From NCBI GenBank assembly GCA_026707745.1, contig JAPOWG010000074.1, positions 1 to 56,026 of the forward strand: a DNA stretch of 56,026 bases. Direction: 5' to 3'. Origin of the DNA: Chloroflexota bacterium. Lineage in GTDB: Bacteria; Chloroflexota; Anaerolineae; Aggregatilineales; Phototrophicaceae. Below, one piece after another: positions 1 to 8,567 of the stretch; position 1 is the stretch's first letter; the number at the start of each line of letters is the position of its first letter. The position numbers and the translations under genes were made by a program. Below the pieces are notes generated by a model that saw only the letters and a list, made by a program, of their open reading frames with translations, was not told the origin of the DNA and did no database searches.

Positions 1-588
1 ACCGATGAATTTCTCATGTGGATTAGCGACCTGATCCAAGCCATGCCGGGCTTGCTGCTGGTCATACTGATCAATACGACCCTGCGCAGACCTATCATCA
101 ATTGGTTTGACGCGCTGTATGAACAGACCAAGAATCCCTTCTTTTTGAATACCTTATGGTTGGATTATGTACTGGTTTTCAGCGCGCTGGCATTGATCGC
201 TTGGCCCGGTTTGGCAAGGCTGGTGCGCGGACAAGTCTTAAGCATCAATGAGGAGGATTATGTGCTGGCAGCCCGCGCTCTTGGCGGTTCACAATTGCAC
301 ATCATGCTGCGACATGTGATACCCAATGCTTTGGGACCGCTGGTAGTCGCCGTTACCGCCAGCATGGGCGGCGCTGTCACGATGGAAGCCGGTTTGAGCT
401 TCCTCGGCATCGGTGTCCAGCCGCCTAACGCCAGCTGGGGTTCCATGTTGGAGGAGGGGCGGCGCTATTGGCAGATTTTCCCACACCTCATCCTCATCCC
501 GGCTGTGACGATTGGCGTTATTCAAGTTGCCTTCGTCTTTCTGGGCGATGGCTTGAACGATGCGCTGGATCCGCGCCGCAACAGTTAA
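1..588 (+). CDS. Dipeptide/oligopeptide ABC transporter permease, DppC-like (5' end outside window)
   Basis: Inner-membrane permease of a peptide-type ABC importer. The reading frame is open from the first base (residues TDEFLM precede the first internal methionine), so the gene starts upstream and only about 195 residues are seen. The EAA loop that contacts the ATPase is clear (EDYVLAARALGGSQ, then RHVIPNALGPL), followed by the family-typical SFLGIGVQPP and SWGSMLEEGR stretches and a last membrane span. A roughly 25-residue insertion (NTTLRRPIINWFDALYEQTK) lies between two helices, longer than in the usual DppC. The downstream gene follows after 24 bp, so the two are probably co-transcribed. 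The substrate cannot be read from sequence; Dpp-type importers can carry oligosaccharides as well as peptides. Confidence 0.93.
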   Translation, partial: TDEFLMWISDLIQAMPGLLLVILINTTLRRPIINWFDALYEQTKNPFFLNTLWLDYVLVFSALALIAWPGLARLVRGQVLSINEEDYVLAARALGGSQLHIMLRHVIPNALGPLVVAVTASMGGAVTMEAGLSFLGIGVQPPNASWGSMLEEGRRYWQIFPHLILIPAVTIGVIQVAFVFLGDGLNDALDPRRNS

Positions 589-612
589 TCCTGCAAGCGC
601 AAGGGAGTTTTG

Positions 613-1731
613 ATGACGTCACAAGCGTATCCGTCTGCCGAATACCCAACGGACGCCCAACACATCACCATCTATTATGACGAGAATTACTTCGCTGCCT
701 GGCCCTTCAATCATGGCTTCAAAGCCTTTTCGGAGGGCGAACTGTTGATCAGTTTTTCACGCGGCCCGTGTAACTACAGATCTCCCTACGACATGGCGCA
801 TCACGTGGTTGATGCCCGCGGCGGCGAATACGTCACCATGCGCTCGAGCGACGGCGGCTTGACCTGGCCCATTGAGCGTCTGCGGTCGCTCGGCAACCGA
901 CAGGAGATCGAAAGACCGCTCTTCATGAGCGCCGAAGACGCGCCGAGCGAGCCATACGATTGGGCATCGCCGGACTTCTTCATGACGGCCGGCTTCGGCA
1001 TCCCGCCCGAACGGGATCAGTCAATCGGCTACATTCAATATTCGCGCGATCGCGGGCATAGCTGGGAAGGTCCCTTCCGCATGCCTTCCTTCGGCTTCCA
1101 ATGGATACAGGTCAAGCCGGACCATATCCTGCGTCCCGATGGGCTGGTGCTGCTCTTTGTCACTGCCGGTATCGCCTCGGGCAAGCGCGGCAATCGCTTC
1201 GTCGCGGTCTATGGATCGCCGGATGCAGGGCTGACCTGGAACTACCTGGCGCCGATCATCGCCGACTCGGTGGACGGACGCTATGTCAATCGCTATTACG
1301 CCAGCCCGGTCATGCTCCACGACGGCCGGATTCTGGCGGCCCTGCGCTGTCAAATCGATGCGCGCAATGCCTGGCCCGAGATCTTTGAATCAGTCGATGG
1401 CGGGCGCACTTGGCAGTTCCTTTCGCGGCCGAGCGATTGGGGCGGTCCCAGCGAATTGACCCTGCTCGATGACGGGCGCTTGCTCATCGTCTATGGTTAT
1501 CGCGTCGTGCCTTACGGCATACGCGCGCGCGTCTCGGAAGACGATGGCAGAAGCTGGGGGCCGGAACTCATTCTGCGCGACGACGCCGGTTCCTGGGACC
1601 TGGGTTATCCGCGCACGGTCAAGCTCAGTGACGGCAAGGTGATGACCGCTTATTATATCAACCGGGCCGATGACGAGATTCAATGCAACGGCGGCGTTCG
1701 CTATATCGCCGCTACCGTATTCACACCTTGA
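613..1731 (+). CDS. BNR/Asp-box sialidase-like beta-propeller protein
   Basis: A 372-residue protein with five Asp-box motifs (S-x-D-x-G-x-[TS]-W) at about residues 78-85, 144-151, 202-209, 260-267 and 308-315, the mark of sialidase-type six-bladed propellers. No signal peptide or membrane segment is seen, so a cytoplasmic role is expected. ATG at 613 is preferred over an adjacent TTG at 610 because AAGGGAG sits 5-7 bp before it. It is the first of six co-directional genes. Many bacterial members of this family are glycoside hydrolases or related enzymes of unknown substrate. True sialidase activity is not shown, because I cannot place the arginine triad with confidence. Confidence 0.85.
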   Translation: MTSQAYPSAEYPTDAQHITIYYDENYFAAWPFNHGFKAFSEGELLISFSRGPCNYRSPYDMAHHVVDARGGEYVTMRSSDGGLTWPIERLRSLGNRQEIERPLFMSAEDAPSEPYDWASPDFFMTAGFGIPPERDQSIGYIQYSRDRGHSWEGPFRMPSFGFQWIQVKPDHILRPDGLVLLFVTAGIASGKRGNRFVAVYGSPDAGLTWNYLAPIIADSVDGRYVNRYYASPVMLHDGRILAALRCQIDARNAWPEIFESVDGGRTWQFLSRPSDWGGPSELTLLDDGRLLIVYGYRVVPYGIRARVSEDDGRSWGPELILRDDAGSWDLGYPRTVKLSDGKVMTAYYINRADDEIQCNGGVRYIAATVFTP

Positions 1732-1743
1732 AAGAGCGAATGC

Positions 1744-2850
1744 ATGAAAATAACAGATATCGAACTGCGCGTTTATCGTTGGGAGCGCGGCAAGCCGATC
1801 CGCAATGGCAAGCATGTTTACACCGACAGCGGGCTAAGCTTGCTGCGCATCCACACCGACGACGGAGTGAGCGGCGTCGGCTGGGCGGGCAAACCCGCTA
1901 CTTCCGGCATGGCCAAGGTTGCGCAGGGCTTGCTGGAGCATTTCAAGCCGCTTCTGATCGGCGAGGACCCTTTCAATTACCGCCGCATTTGGGACGCGCT
2001 CTGGGAGCCCAAGCTAGTGGGCAGACGCGGCATCACCACGCGCTTCATTAGCGGTATCGATATCGCGCTTTGGGACCTGATGGGGGTTGCCACCGGCAAG
2101 CCGGTACATAAGCTGCTGGGCGGCTTCCACGATCGCGTGCCGGCTTATATCGCCGGCGGCTACTATCAGGAAGGCAAGGGACTTTCCGGCTTGGCTGCCG
2201 AGATGGAAGAAAACCTTGACCTCGGCGCCAGGGCGATCAAAATGAAGATCGGCGGCGCGTCCATCAAGGAAGATCTAGAGCGCGTGCGCGTTGTGCGGGG
2301 CACGATCGGCGAAGACGTCAAACTGATGGTCGACGCCAATTGCGCCTACAGCCTGCGCGAGGCAATCGACATCGCCCGAAAGATGGAAGCATACGACGTG
2401 TTCTGGTTTGAAGAGCCAGTCGCGCCGGATGACTACCGCGGTCATGGCATTTTGGCGCGGTCGACATCAATTCCCATCGCCACGGGCGAGAACGAATACA
2501 CGCGATACGGCTTCCGCGATTTGATCGCCCATGACGCCGCCGCTATCTACAACGCCGATGCGCAGGTCCTGGGCGGCATAACAGAGTTTATGAACGTGGC
2601 CTCGCTGATCGCCGCGCATGACTTGCATATCGCGCCGCACGGCGATCAAGAGATTCATCTGCACCTGGTTGGCGCCATCAGCAACGGATTGATCGTGGAG
2701 TTTTATCGCGAGACCGTGGATGTCAACCGCGGCAAAATCTTTGAAGAAAAGATGACATTGGATGAGGACGGTTATTTGACCATACCCGATAGGCCGGGAC
2801 TGGGTGTCACGCCGAATTACGACTTTCTGGAGCGGCACCGCGTTTCTTGA
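1744..2850 (+). CDS. Mandelate racemase/muconate lactonizing (enolase superfamily) sugar-acid dehydratase
   Basis: A 368-residue enolase-superfamily enzyme with both the N-terminal capping domain and the barrel. Expected catalytic residues are visible: K166-x-K168 (AIKMKIGG), metal ligands D197 (MVDAN), E223 (WFEEP) and E249 (TGENE), and an Asp/His pair D272 (ADAQVLGG) and H299 (APHGD). The KxK plus His/Asp arrangement is that of the mandelate racemase subgroup, which includes galactonate, gluconate and similar acid-sugar dehydratases. It starts 12 bp after the BNR gene. With the adjacent DapA-family aldolase it would fit dehydration of an aldonic or aldaric acid followed by aldol cleavage or decarboxylation. 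The exact substrate is unknown. Confidence 0.9.
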   Translation: MKITDIELRVYRWERGKPIRNGKHVYTDSGLSLLRIHTDDGVSGVGWAGKPATSGMAKVAQGLLEHFKPLLIGEDPFNYRRIWDALWEPKLVGRRGITTRFISGIDIALWDLMGVATGKPVHKLLGGFHDRVPAYIAGGYYQEGKGLSGLAAEMEENLDLGARAIKMKIGGASIKEDLERVRVVRGTIGEDVKLMVDANCAYSLREAIDIARKMEAYDVFWFEEPVAPDDYRGHGILARSTSIPIATGENEYTRYGFRDLIAHDAAAIYNADAQVLGGITEFMNVASLIAAHDLHIAPHGDQEIHLHLVGAISNGLIVEFYRETVDVNRGKIFEEKMTLDEDGYLTIPDRPGLGVTPNYDFLERHRVS

Positions 2851-2878
2851 GCGACCAACGTATGGAAAGGTTGAAACA

Positions 2879-3826
2879 ATGATCCAAAAACCATGGACCG
2901 GGGTACTGCCGGCGACGCTGTGTCCCTTTAATGACGACGACTCGATTGACGAGATCGGACTGCGAGAATACGTTCGGTATCTGGCCTCGGTGGATGGCAT
3001 CACCGGCTTGGTCTGCAACGGGCATACCGGCGAGGTCATGTCCCTGCGCAATCATGAGCGGGCGCGCGTCACCGAGATCATCGCCGACGAGGTTGGGCAC
3101 AAGGTAAAGGTAGTCTCCGGCGTTTGCGCCGAAGGCAGCGACGAAGCCATCGCGCAAGCGCTTGCCGCGAAAGACGTCGGCGCCGACGCCATCTTGCTAA
3201 TGCCGCCGCATCATTGGCTGCGCTTCGGCAGGACCAGCGAAACTGCCGTTGGCTTCTTCGAAGATGTCGCCGAAGGCGCAGATATCGACATTATCGTGCA
3301 CCAGTACCCGGCTTGGACCAAAGCCGGCTACTCGCTGGCGGAAATGCAGGCGATGGTCCAACTCGACCGCGTCGTCAGCATCAAAATGGGCACGCGTGAT
3401 ATGTCGCGTTGGGCTTATGACTACCGCAATTTGAAGATCTCCGCGCCCGAGGTCAGCATCATCAGTTGCCAAGACGAATACTTGCTGGTGACCTTGCTCG
3501 ACGGCGCCGATGGCGCCCTGGTTGGCTTCGCGGGATTCGTGCCGGAGTTGATCACAGCCTTGGTGAAGGCGGCCTTGAGCGGCGACCTGGAACAAGCCAA
3601 TATGCTGCAAGACAAAGTGCGCCCGCTCTCGCAGATCGTATATCGATTCGGCGAGCCATCGAGCGACGCGCATCAACGCATGAAATGCGCCATGACACTG
3701 ATCGGCAAATTCCCGTCCATGCGCATGCGGCGTCCCATTCGTCCGCTGCCGAAGCGCGAGATTGATCGCATCGCCGCTGAATTGACCGAAACCGGCTTCG
3801 TTGTTCTGGAACGGAACGTCTCCTAG
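2879..3826 (+). CDS. DapA/N-acetylneuraminate lyase family aldolase
   Basis: A 315-residue class I aldolase-fold protein. The Schiff-base lysine is K169 (SIKMGTRD) and the proton-relay tyrosine is Y143 (HQYPAW). The family start (GVLPATLCPFNDDDSID) and the small-residue loop NGHTGE (48-53, in place of GTTGE) are present. ATG at 2879 has GGAAAGG 8 bp upstream; a longer in-frame reading would overlap the preceding gene and lacks family similarity. Because it follows an acid-sugar dehydratase it more likely acts on a 2-keto-3-deoxy sugar acid than in lysine synthesis. The next gene starts directly after the stop codon. Confidence 0.9.
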   Translation: MIQKPWTGVLPATLCPFNDDDSIDEIGLREYVRYLASVDGITGLVCNGHTGEVMSLRNHERARVTEIIADEVGHKVKVVSGVCAEGSDEAIAQALAAKDVGADAILLMPPHHWLRFGRTSETAVGFFEDVAEGADIDIIVHQYPAWTKAGYSLAEMQAMVQLDRVVSIKMGTRDMSRWAYDYRNLKISAPEVSIISCQDEYLLVTLLDGADGALVGFAGFVPELITALVKAALSGDLEQANMLQDKVRPLSQIVYRFGEPSSDAHQRMKCAMTLIGKFPSMRMRRPIRPLPKREIDRIAAELTETGFVVLERNVS

Positions 3827-4948
3827 ATGGCGCGCGGACAAATCTATCCGTCGGAATCGATCTGTTTTCAAGACGAAAGTACCGGCGTCAAAATCAGGCA
3901 GGTCACCGATCAAGCCTCGATTCATCACCATCCATTTTTTATTATCCCAGCTTACGATGATGCCATGCAGCGCTTGATTTTCGTCTCGCATCGCACAGGC
4001 CGACCGGAGATCTTTGCCGAAGAGCGCGCGAAAGGCAAGTTGATCCAACTGACAGAGCGTGAAGACATCGGCGAGTATTCGGTGTATCCCTCGCGCGATG
4101 GGCGCTATGTCTATTTCACCGCCGGCACGGGCGCATTCCGAGTCCATACCGACACGTTTCGCGAAGAGCAACTGGTCGACTTCAGCGAGATCAACTTGCG
4201 CGAAGCGGGCATGGTCGCGGATGCCATGGGCACTACGGCGCTCAGCTTCGATGATCGCTTTTGGGCGATCCGCTTCAGCGTCGATGGGGAAGCCTGCCTG
4301 GCGGTTATCGATACCAACAGCGGCGAGCACGAGATCATCCTCAAGCGAGATACCATCGCCCATCTCATGTTCTGCCCCGATGATGCCGACCTGCTCTATT
4401 ATGCTGGTCCGCTCAAGGATCGCGTCTGGGTCGTCAAGAGCGACGGAACAGGCAACCGCCGCCTTTATCAGCGCGCGCCGGGCGAATGGATCACGCACGA
4501 AAGCTGGATCCCCGGCAGGCGCGAACTGGCATTTGTCGATTGGAACAAGGGCATCCGCGCTATCAACGTCGATACCGGCGTCGAGCGGCGAGTCACCTCT
4601 TTCAATGCCTGGCACGCCATCTGCAATCGCGATGGCACGATGATGGCCGCCGATACCAACTTTCCCGATATCGGTTTGCAACTGTTTAACCCGCTGGACG
4701 GGGCGGGACTTCCAATCACGCTCTGCTATCCCGGCGCCAGCAGCGAAGGCGCGCACTGGAACGGTCCCTTCCCCTATGAAGACGGTCCGATCAAGGTCTA
4801 TGCGCCACAACATACGCACCCGCACCCCTCGTTCTCGCCGGATAATCGCATTGTTGTCTACACCAGCGACAGAACCGGGCATGCGCAAGTTTATGAGGCG
4901 GAGATACCCGAGGCAATCAAAGAAAGGCTGCAAAATGGCACTGAATGA
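3827..4948 (+). CDS. Oligogalacturonate lyase-like (PL22) beta-propeller protein
   Basis: A 373-residue seven-bladed propeller protein resembling oligogalacturonate lyase (PL22/PF14583), which cleaves short unsaturated pectin fragments in the cytoplasm. The metal site known from that family as a Gln and three His appears as Q328-x-x-H331-x-H333 (APQHTHPHPSFSPDN), with H263 (AWHAICNRDG) as candidate third histidine. WD40/PD40-like blade repeats (SRDGRYVYFTAG, SPDNRIVVYTSD) are visible. No signal peptide. The start codon abuts the previous stop and the 3' end overlaps the next gene by 14 bp. Low overall similarity to canonical lyases is possible, so another uronide substrate cannot be excluded. 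Confidence 0.82.
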   Translation: MARGQIYPSESICFQDESTGVKIRQVTDQASIHHHPFFIIPAYDDAMQRLIFVSHRTGRPEIFAEERAKGKLIQLTEREDIGEYSVYPSRDGRYVYFTAGTGAFRVHTDTFREEQLVDFSEINLREAGMVADAMGTTALSFDDRFWAIRFSVDGEACLAVIDTNSGEHEIILKRDTIAHLMFCPDDADLLYYAGPLKDRVWVVKSDGTGNRRLYQRAPGEWITHESWIPGRRELAFVDWNKGIRAINVDTGVERRVTSFNAWHAICNRDGTMMAADTNFPDIGLQLFNPLDGAGLPITLCYPGASSEGAHWNGPFPYEDGPIKVYAPQHTHPHPSFSPDNRIVVYTSDRTGHAQVYEAEIPEAIKERLQNGTE

Positions 4949-6164
4949 TAAGCTGCGCGTGGCGCTGATCGGCACGGGCAATCGCTCCAAAACGACCTAC
5001 CGGCCGCTCTTCGACTATTTGAAACCCTGGATCGAGATAGTGGCGGTCTGCGACCCGGTCAAAGGCTCGGCCGATGAATTCGCCGGGGCCCTTGGCTTGC
5101 CAGCCTTCTACGATCTCAAAGAGCTTGTCAAGGCGCGGCCGATGGAAGCCGCCTTCGTAGTCAGCCCGATTCCCTCTCACCACTCGATCTGCTGCTATCT
5201 GCTCTCGCACGGCATCCACGTCAACGTGGAGACGAGCATGTGCAGCCTGCTGATTCAAGCGCAGGAGATGGTGCAGGCGGCGCGCGACAACGATGCAGTC
5301 TTGCGCATCGCCGAGAATTTCTTCCGCTTTCCCTACGACCGCATGATGAAGTTGATCGCCGATGACGGATTCATTGGGCCGGTCAAGCGCCTGACCTGCT
5401 GGCACGATCACACCGGCTACCACAACAACTCGCGCTGGATCCGCTTTTTCGGCGCGCATCCCACCGAGGTTCAGGCGATATCACATGATATGCCGACGGA
5501 AGGGCACTATCAGTTAGCGCATCGCTATCACGAGTCGGAGAAGTACCGCGCGCACTTTTTCTGGTTCCCCGATAACGCGCTGGTCATTGACCATGCCGGC
5601 AATATCAAGAGCATGCTGGGGCGCTATCCGCGGCCGGGATACACGGAACTGGCAGGATCGCGCGGCGCGATCGTGCAGCAAGCGGGCGAAGGCTGGCACG
5701 GCATCGCCGAGCTGCGCTATTGCACCGACGAGGCGCTAGCCAACGGCGGACGCCACGACCTGGCTTACCCCATCGTGCATCTGGGCGATGGGCGCGACTG
5801 GCTGTCCTCGCACGTCGATCTGCCAACAGGACGTATCGAATACGTCAATCCCTATCGTCTGGGCGCGAGCGCCTATCACCGCCGCAATTATTACAGCAGC
5901 GCAGTGATAAGTCATATCGTCGACTTCGCCGAGACGGTCCGCGGTCTCCGAGAATCGGAATACAACGACGAAGACGCGCTGATGGCGATGATGATGGATG
6001 TCGCCACGCGAGAATCGGCCCTGCAAGACGGGAGGCGACTATCGCTGCCGCTCGAGGGCGATCTCGAATCGGAGTCGACCTCGCGCGCTGAGCTGAAGCA
6101 ACTCTACGGCGTCGACCCGCTGGACATTGATGGCATGCTGGGTATCAGCTATCCACGGCCCTAG
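4935..6164 (+). CDS. Gfo/Idh/MocA family NAD(P)-dependent oxidoreductase with altered EKP motif
   Basis: A 409-residue protein with an N-terminal Rossmann fold (RVALIGTGNRSK, residues 8-19; AVCDP around 37-41) and a C-terminal alpha/beta substrate domain. These enzymes oxidise or reduce sugars and sugar acids. At the place where most members have E-K-P (the lysine is the usual catalytic residue) this one reads V-E-T-S-M (98-102), so the lysine is missing. ATG at 4935 is preceded by GAAAGG, and the gene overlaps the propeller gene by 14 bp, which suggests translational coupling. It may be a dehydrogenase with shifted chemistry or a binding/regulatory protein. Confidence 0.85.
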   Translation: MALNDKLRVALIGTGNRSKTTYRPLFDYLKPWIEIVAVCDPVKGSADEFAGALGLPAFYDLKELVKARPMEAAFVVSPIPSHHSICCYLLSHGIHVNVETSMCSLLIQAQEMVQAARDNDAVLRIAENFFRFPYDRMMKLIADDGFIGPVKRLTCWHDHTGYHNNSRWIRFFGAHPTEVQAISHDMPTEGHYQLAHRYHESEKYRAHFFWFPDNALVIDHAGNIKSMLGRYPRPGYTELAGSRGAIVQQAGEGWHGIAELRYCTDEALANGGRHDLAYPIVHLGDGRDWLSSHVDLPTGRIEYVNPYRLGASAYHRRNYYSSAVISHIVDFAETVRGLRESEYNDEDALMAMMMDVATRESALQDGRRLSLPLEGDLESESTSRAELKQLYGVDPLDIDGMLGISYPRP

Positions 6165-6198
6165 TCACAAGCGCAGCCCTGTAAGCGTAGCCGATGGC

Positions 6199-7023
6199 AT
6201 GAGCATGGAAATATCGAAAACTCGAGGAACTGAGGGTGCATCCGCCTTCCTTTTCAGACGGACAGCATTTATCGCGCATCGCGCCGATCCGCGATTTTCC
6301 TACTGCATGTACGTGCCCGATGAAATCCGGCAGATCTGCGTTTATGTGCATGGGACTTACCGAGACGCTGCCTTTTATCGCGATCATCTCAGCGATTTCG
6401 CGATTAGGAATCGAGTCCTTCTGATCTGCCCGCTCTTCCCGGCCGGCCTTATTGATCCCGACGATGTCGACAACTACAAGCAATTGCTCTTCCGAGGCAT
6501 TCGCTTTGACCTGATTCTGCTGGACATGCTGGAAGACATTCGCGAGCGATATGACGTGGCGAATGAGCGCTTCATGCTGGGTGGGTTTTCCGGCGGAGCG
6601 CAATTCGCGCATCGCTTCGCCTATTTGCATCCCGGGCATGTGCAAGCGCTTTCGCTGGCGGCGCCCGGTCGCGTCACACTTCTTGACGATTCGCTGGATT
6701 GGTGGAGCGGCATCCGCGATGTCGAGCAGCTATTTGGGCAAGTCATCGACCTTGGCGTACTGCGCGATATGCCGATACAGCTTCTGATCGGCGAAAATGA
6801 CAATGCGAATATCACGACAAACGAAGGCGATGCCGATTGGGTGCCCGGCGCGAACCGAGCCGGCATCAACCGCCGCCAGCGTCTGGAATCGCTATATCAG
6901 CAATACCATCAGATCGGCTGCCACGTGAGGATTAAGATCGTGCCGGACTGCGGGCACGACTGGCTGCCGCTGCGCGACGCGACAATTCGCTTTTTTGAGG
7001 TGTCATCAAAAGCGCTGGACTGA
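6199..7023 (+). CDS. Alpha/beta hydrolase (esterase/lipase-like)
   Basis: A 274-residue alpha/beta hydrolase fold protein. The nucleophile elbow is G-F-S131-G-G, the oxyanion region is VYVHGTYRD (49-56), and likely acid and base are D201 (IGENDNAN) and H253 (DCGHDW). No signal peptide. The start is uncertain: ATGs at 6199 and 6205 are both in frame with only a poor ribosome site; an upstream in-frame ATG would lie inside the previous gene and adds residues unlike the family. It is the last gene of the operon, 34 bp after the oxidoreductase. It could remove acetyl, methyl or other ester groups from the sugar imported by this locus (inference). Confidence 0.82.
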   Translation: MSMEISKTRGTEGASAFLFRRTAFIAHRADPRFSYCMYVPDEIRQICVYVHGTYRDAAFYRDHLSDFAIRNRVLLICPLFPAGLIDPDDVDNYKQLLFRGIRFDLILLDMLEDIRERYDVANERFMLGGFSGGAQFAHRFAYLHPGHVQALSLAAPGRVTLLDDSLDWWSGIRDVEQLFGQVIDLGVLRDMPIQLLIGENDNANITTNEGDADWVPGANRAGINRRQRLESLYQQYHQIGCHVRIKIVPDCGHDWLPLRDATIRFFEVSSKALD

Positions 7024-7163
7024 GGATTTGAAGTAGCTCGTGACAGTCGCTCCAAAAAAAGCGGGTGACTGGATCATCGGACACATCCCAAGACAGTAAG
7101 GCGCCACCGCAATCCTAGGGCGCAAATCACGCGCATCGCCTGCCTCCCGAGTCTTCCACATCA

Positions 7164-7235
7164 CTCGCCGCCAAAAGCGGCGCCGACAATCTGCTGCGGA
7201 ACCCGGGTGCGGAGCGCGGCTGTCGCATGCGCGGC
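7164..7235 (+). pseudogene. Decayed fragment of a SnoaL-like gene (relic of the gene at 12949)
   Basis: This 372-bp gap (7024-7395) has no intact gene. In it, 24 codons read LAAKSGADNLLRNPGAER then GCRMRG, matching LAAKGGTDNLLLNPGDER then LQSMRG in the SnoaL-like protein encoded at 12949. By hand alignment about three quarters of the 71 bases agree. The frame is open only to a TAG near 7259 and has no start. It looks like a leftover of duplication or recombination around the sugar-transporter locus. The rest of the gap holds the lacI promoter and operator. Confidence 0.6.
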
Positions 7236-7290
7236 AAGTCCGCCAAAACTTACGCTGAATAGCTCAACCGCAGATCTACCAACCGAAAAC

Positions 7291-7319
7291 TTGCCAAACG
7301 GCAAAAAAGATGCTACGAT
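7291..7319 (+). promoter_or_regulatory. Sigma70-type promoter of lacI
   Basis: TTGCCA (7291-7296), 17-bp spacer, TACGAT (7314-7319). The predicted transcript starts near 7326, about 70 bp before the gene. A short inverted repeat (TTGCC, 4 bp, GGCAA) overlaps the -35 element. Confidence 0.6.
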
Positions 7320-7332
7320 ATGTACAGAGTTA

Positions 7333-7346
7333 CGAAATCGATTTCG
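7333..7346. promoter_or_regulatory. LacI-family operator, perfect 14-bp palindrome
   Basis: CGAAATCGATTTCG is a perfect palindrome with the central CG typical of LacI/GalR operators. It lies just downstream of the predicted transcription start of lacI, a position that blocks transcription, so autorepression is likely. I did not find a second copy in the window. Confidence 0.65.
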
Positions 7347-7395
7347 AAATATTTGAGCAGGTTTCCCCGTTTCTGGGCAATTGGAGATACGCAAG

Positions 7396-8421
7396 GTGCC
7401 CGTTACTATCAAAGATCTGTCAAACGAACTGGGCATATCACGTTCAACTGTTTCCAAAGCCTTAAACGGCCGTAGCGATGTCTCGTCGGCTACCAGAGAA
7501 CGCGTTTTGCGCGCAGTGGACGAATTGGGCTATCAGCCTTCGGCAGCTGCGCGCAACCTGCGCCGGCAGCGCACGGACAAACTCGGTCTGGTCGTCAATT
7601 ATCCTTTTCAACGAGTCGCCGATTTCCTCGCCGAGCTCATTCCCGGCATGGCAGCGGTTGCCGAAGACGCCGAATATAATTTGATTCTCTATACCTCCAT
7701 GGCGGGCAACGCGCAGCGCATCAAGAGCCTTTGCCGCTCGCGGGAGGTTGACGGCATCATCGTAGCCTGGCCGCCCGACTCGAACGAGACAGTGGCGCTC
7801 TCGCAACTTATGACCGACGAGCAGATGCCGCATGTCTTCCTGCCCCGACGCGTTTCAAATGCCGGCATATCTTTTGTGGCTGCCGATCATGTACAGGGAG
7901 CAAGAGCCTTGACGCGGCACCTGATTTCCCTGGGACACAGGCGCATTGGCTTCGAAAGGCTGCCGGAAGTCTACGAGACCGACGGCGACAGACACGCGGG
8001 ATACGCGGGTGCGTTGAGAGACGCTGGCATCGCTTATGATCCATCGCTGGTCATATCGGCAAAATCCACTGATCCGGATTACCATACGCGGTCTTTCAGG
8101 ACCTTTTTGTCTCATCCCGTGCCACCGACAGCTATTCTCTTTTTCACCGATCCAATGGCAATCAATGCCCTGTCTCTGGCAAAAGAACAAAAGATCCGTA
8201 TTCCGGAAGATCTGTCCATTGCCGGTTACGATGGCATCTTGGCCTCCGGTGTGACCGATCCGGCCTTAACGACCGTTGGGCAGGCGGTGTCGGACATGGG
8301 CAGGCTGGCTGTAGAAAGTTTGCTGCAGTTGATTGAAGAACAGCCGCGGGCGGCGATTCAGCATACGCTGCCGGTGGAGCTTATCGTTCGTGGATCCACC
8401 GGTCTGAATCCAAAAGGATAA
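7396..8421 (+). CDS. LacI-family transcriptional regulator
   Basis: A 341-residue repressor. Residues 2-25 form the LacI helix-turn-helix (VTIKDLSNELGISRSTVSKAL) followed by the hinge region (ELGYQPSAAARNLR); the rest is a periplasmic-binding-protein-like effector domain ending in the usual GYDGI...LTTVGQ...MG stretch. GTG at 7396 is chosen over TTG at 7381 because GGAG lies 9 bp before it and MPVTIKDLS is the normal family start. The gene is followed by a sugar importer in the same direction, so it probably senses the imported sugar. A palindromic operator in its own leader suggests autoregulation. Confidence 0.93.
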   Translation: MPVTIKDLSNELGISRSTVSKALNGRSDVSSATRERVLRAVDELGYQPSAAARNLRRQRTDKLGLVVNYPFQRVADFLAELIPGMAAVAEDAEYNLILYTSMAGNAQRIKSLCRSREVDGIIVAWPPDSNETVALSQLMTDEQMPHVFLPRRVSNAGISFVAADHVQGARALTRHLISLGHRRIGFERLPEVYETDGDRHAGYAGALRDAGIAYDPSLVISAKSTDPDYHTRSFRTFLSHPVPPTAILFFTDPMAINALSLAKEQKIRIPEDLSIAGYDGILASGVTDPALTTVGQAVSDMGRLAVESLLQLIEEQPRAAIQHTLPVELIVRGSTGLNPKG

Positions 8422-8492
8422 TGCGGTGCTGCGCCGGCGGCGAATTGCCAAATCGCGGCGGAAAGGGAGCTTAAGTGGAAGAAGGAAAAGGT

Positions 8493-8523
8493 GGCGATCG
8501 CTTTTGCAAAGCGCGCCTTTTTT
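8493..8523 (+). terminator. Rho-independent terminator after lacI
   Basis: GGCG, a 2-base bulge, CGCTTT, loop TGC, AAAGCG, CGCC, then six T residues. It separates lacI from the binding-protein gene. I see no convincing promoter between it and 8568, so the importer may depend on partial read-through or on a promoter I cannot recognise. Confidence 0.75.
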
Positions 8524-8567
8524 CAATGTTCGGGACGTTCAACGTCTATCACATTAAGGAGTATGTT

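Noticed and set aside
3197..4990. Long open frame (597 codons) on the minus strand
   Set aside because: It is antisense to the DapA-family and PL22-like genes, both with clear motifs; its product has no family features. High GC keeps such shadow frames open.
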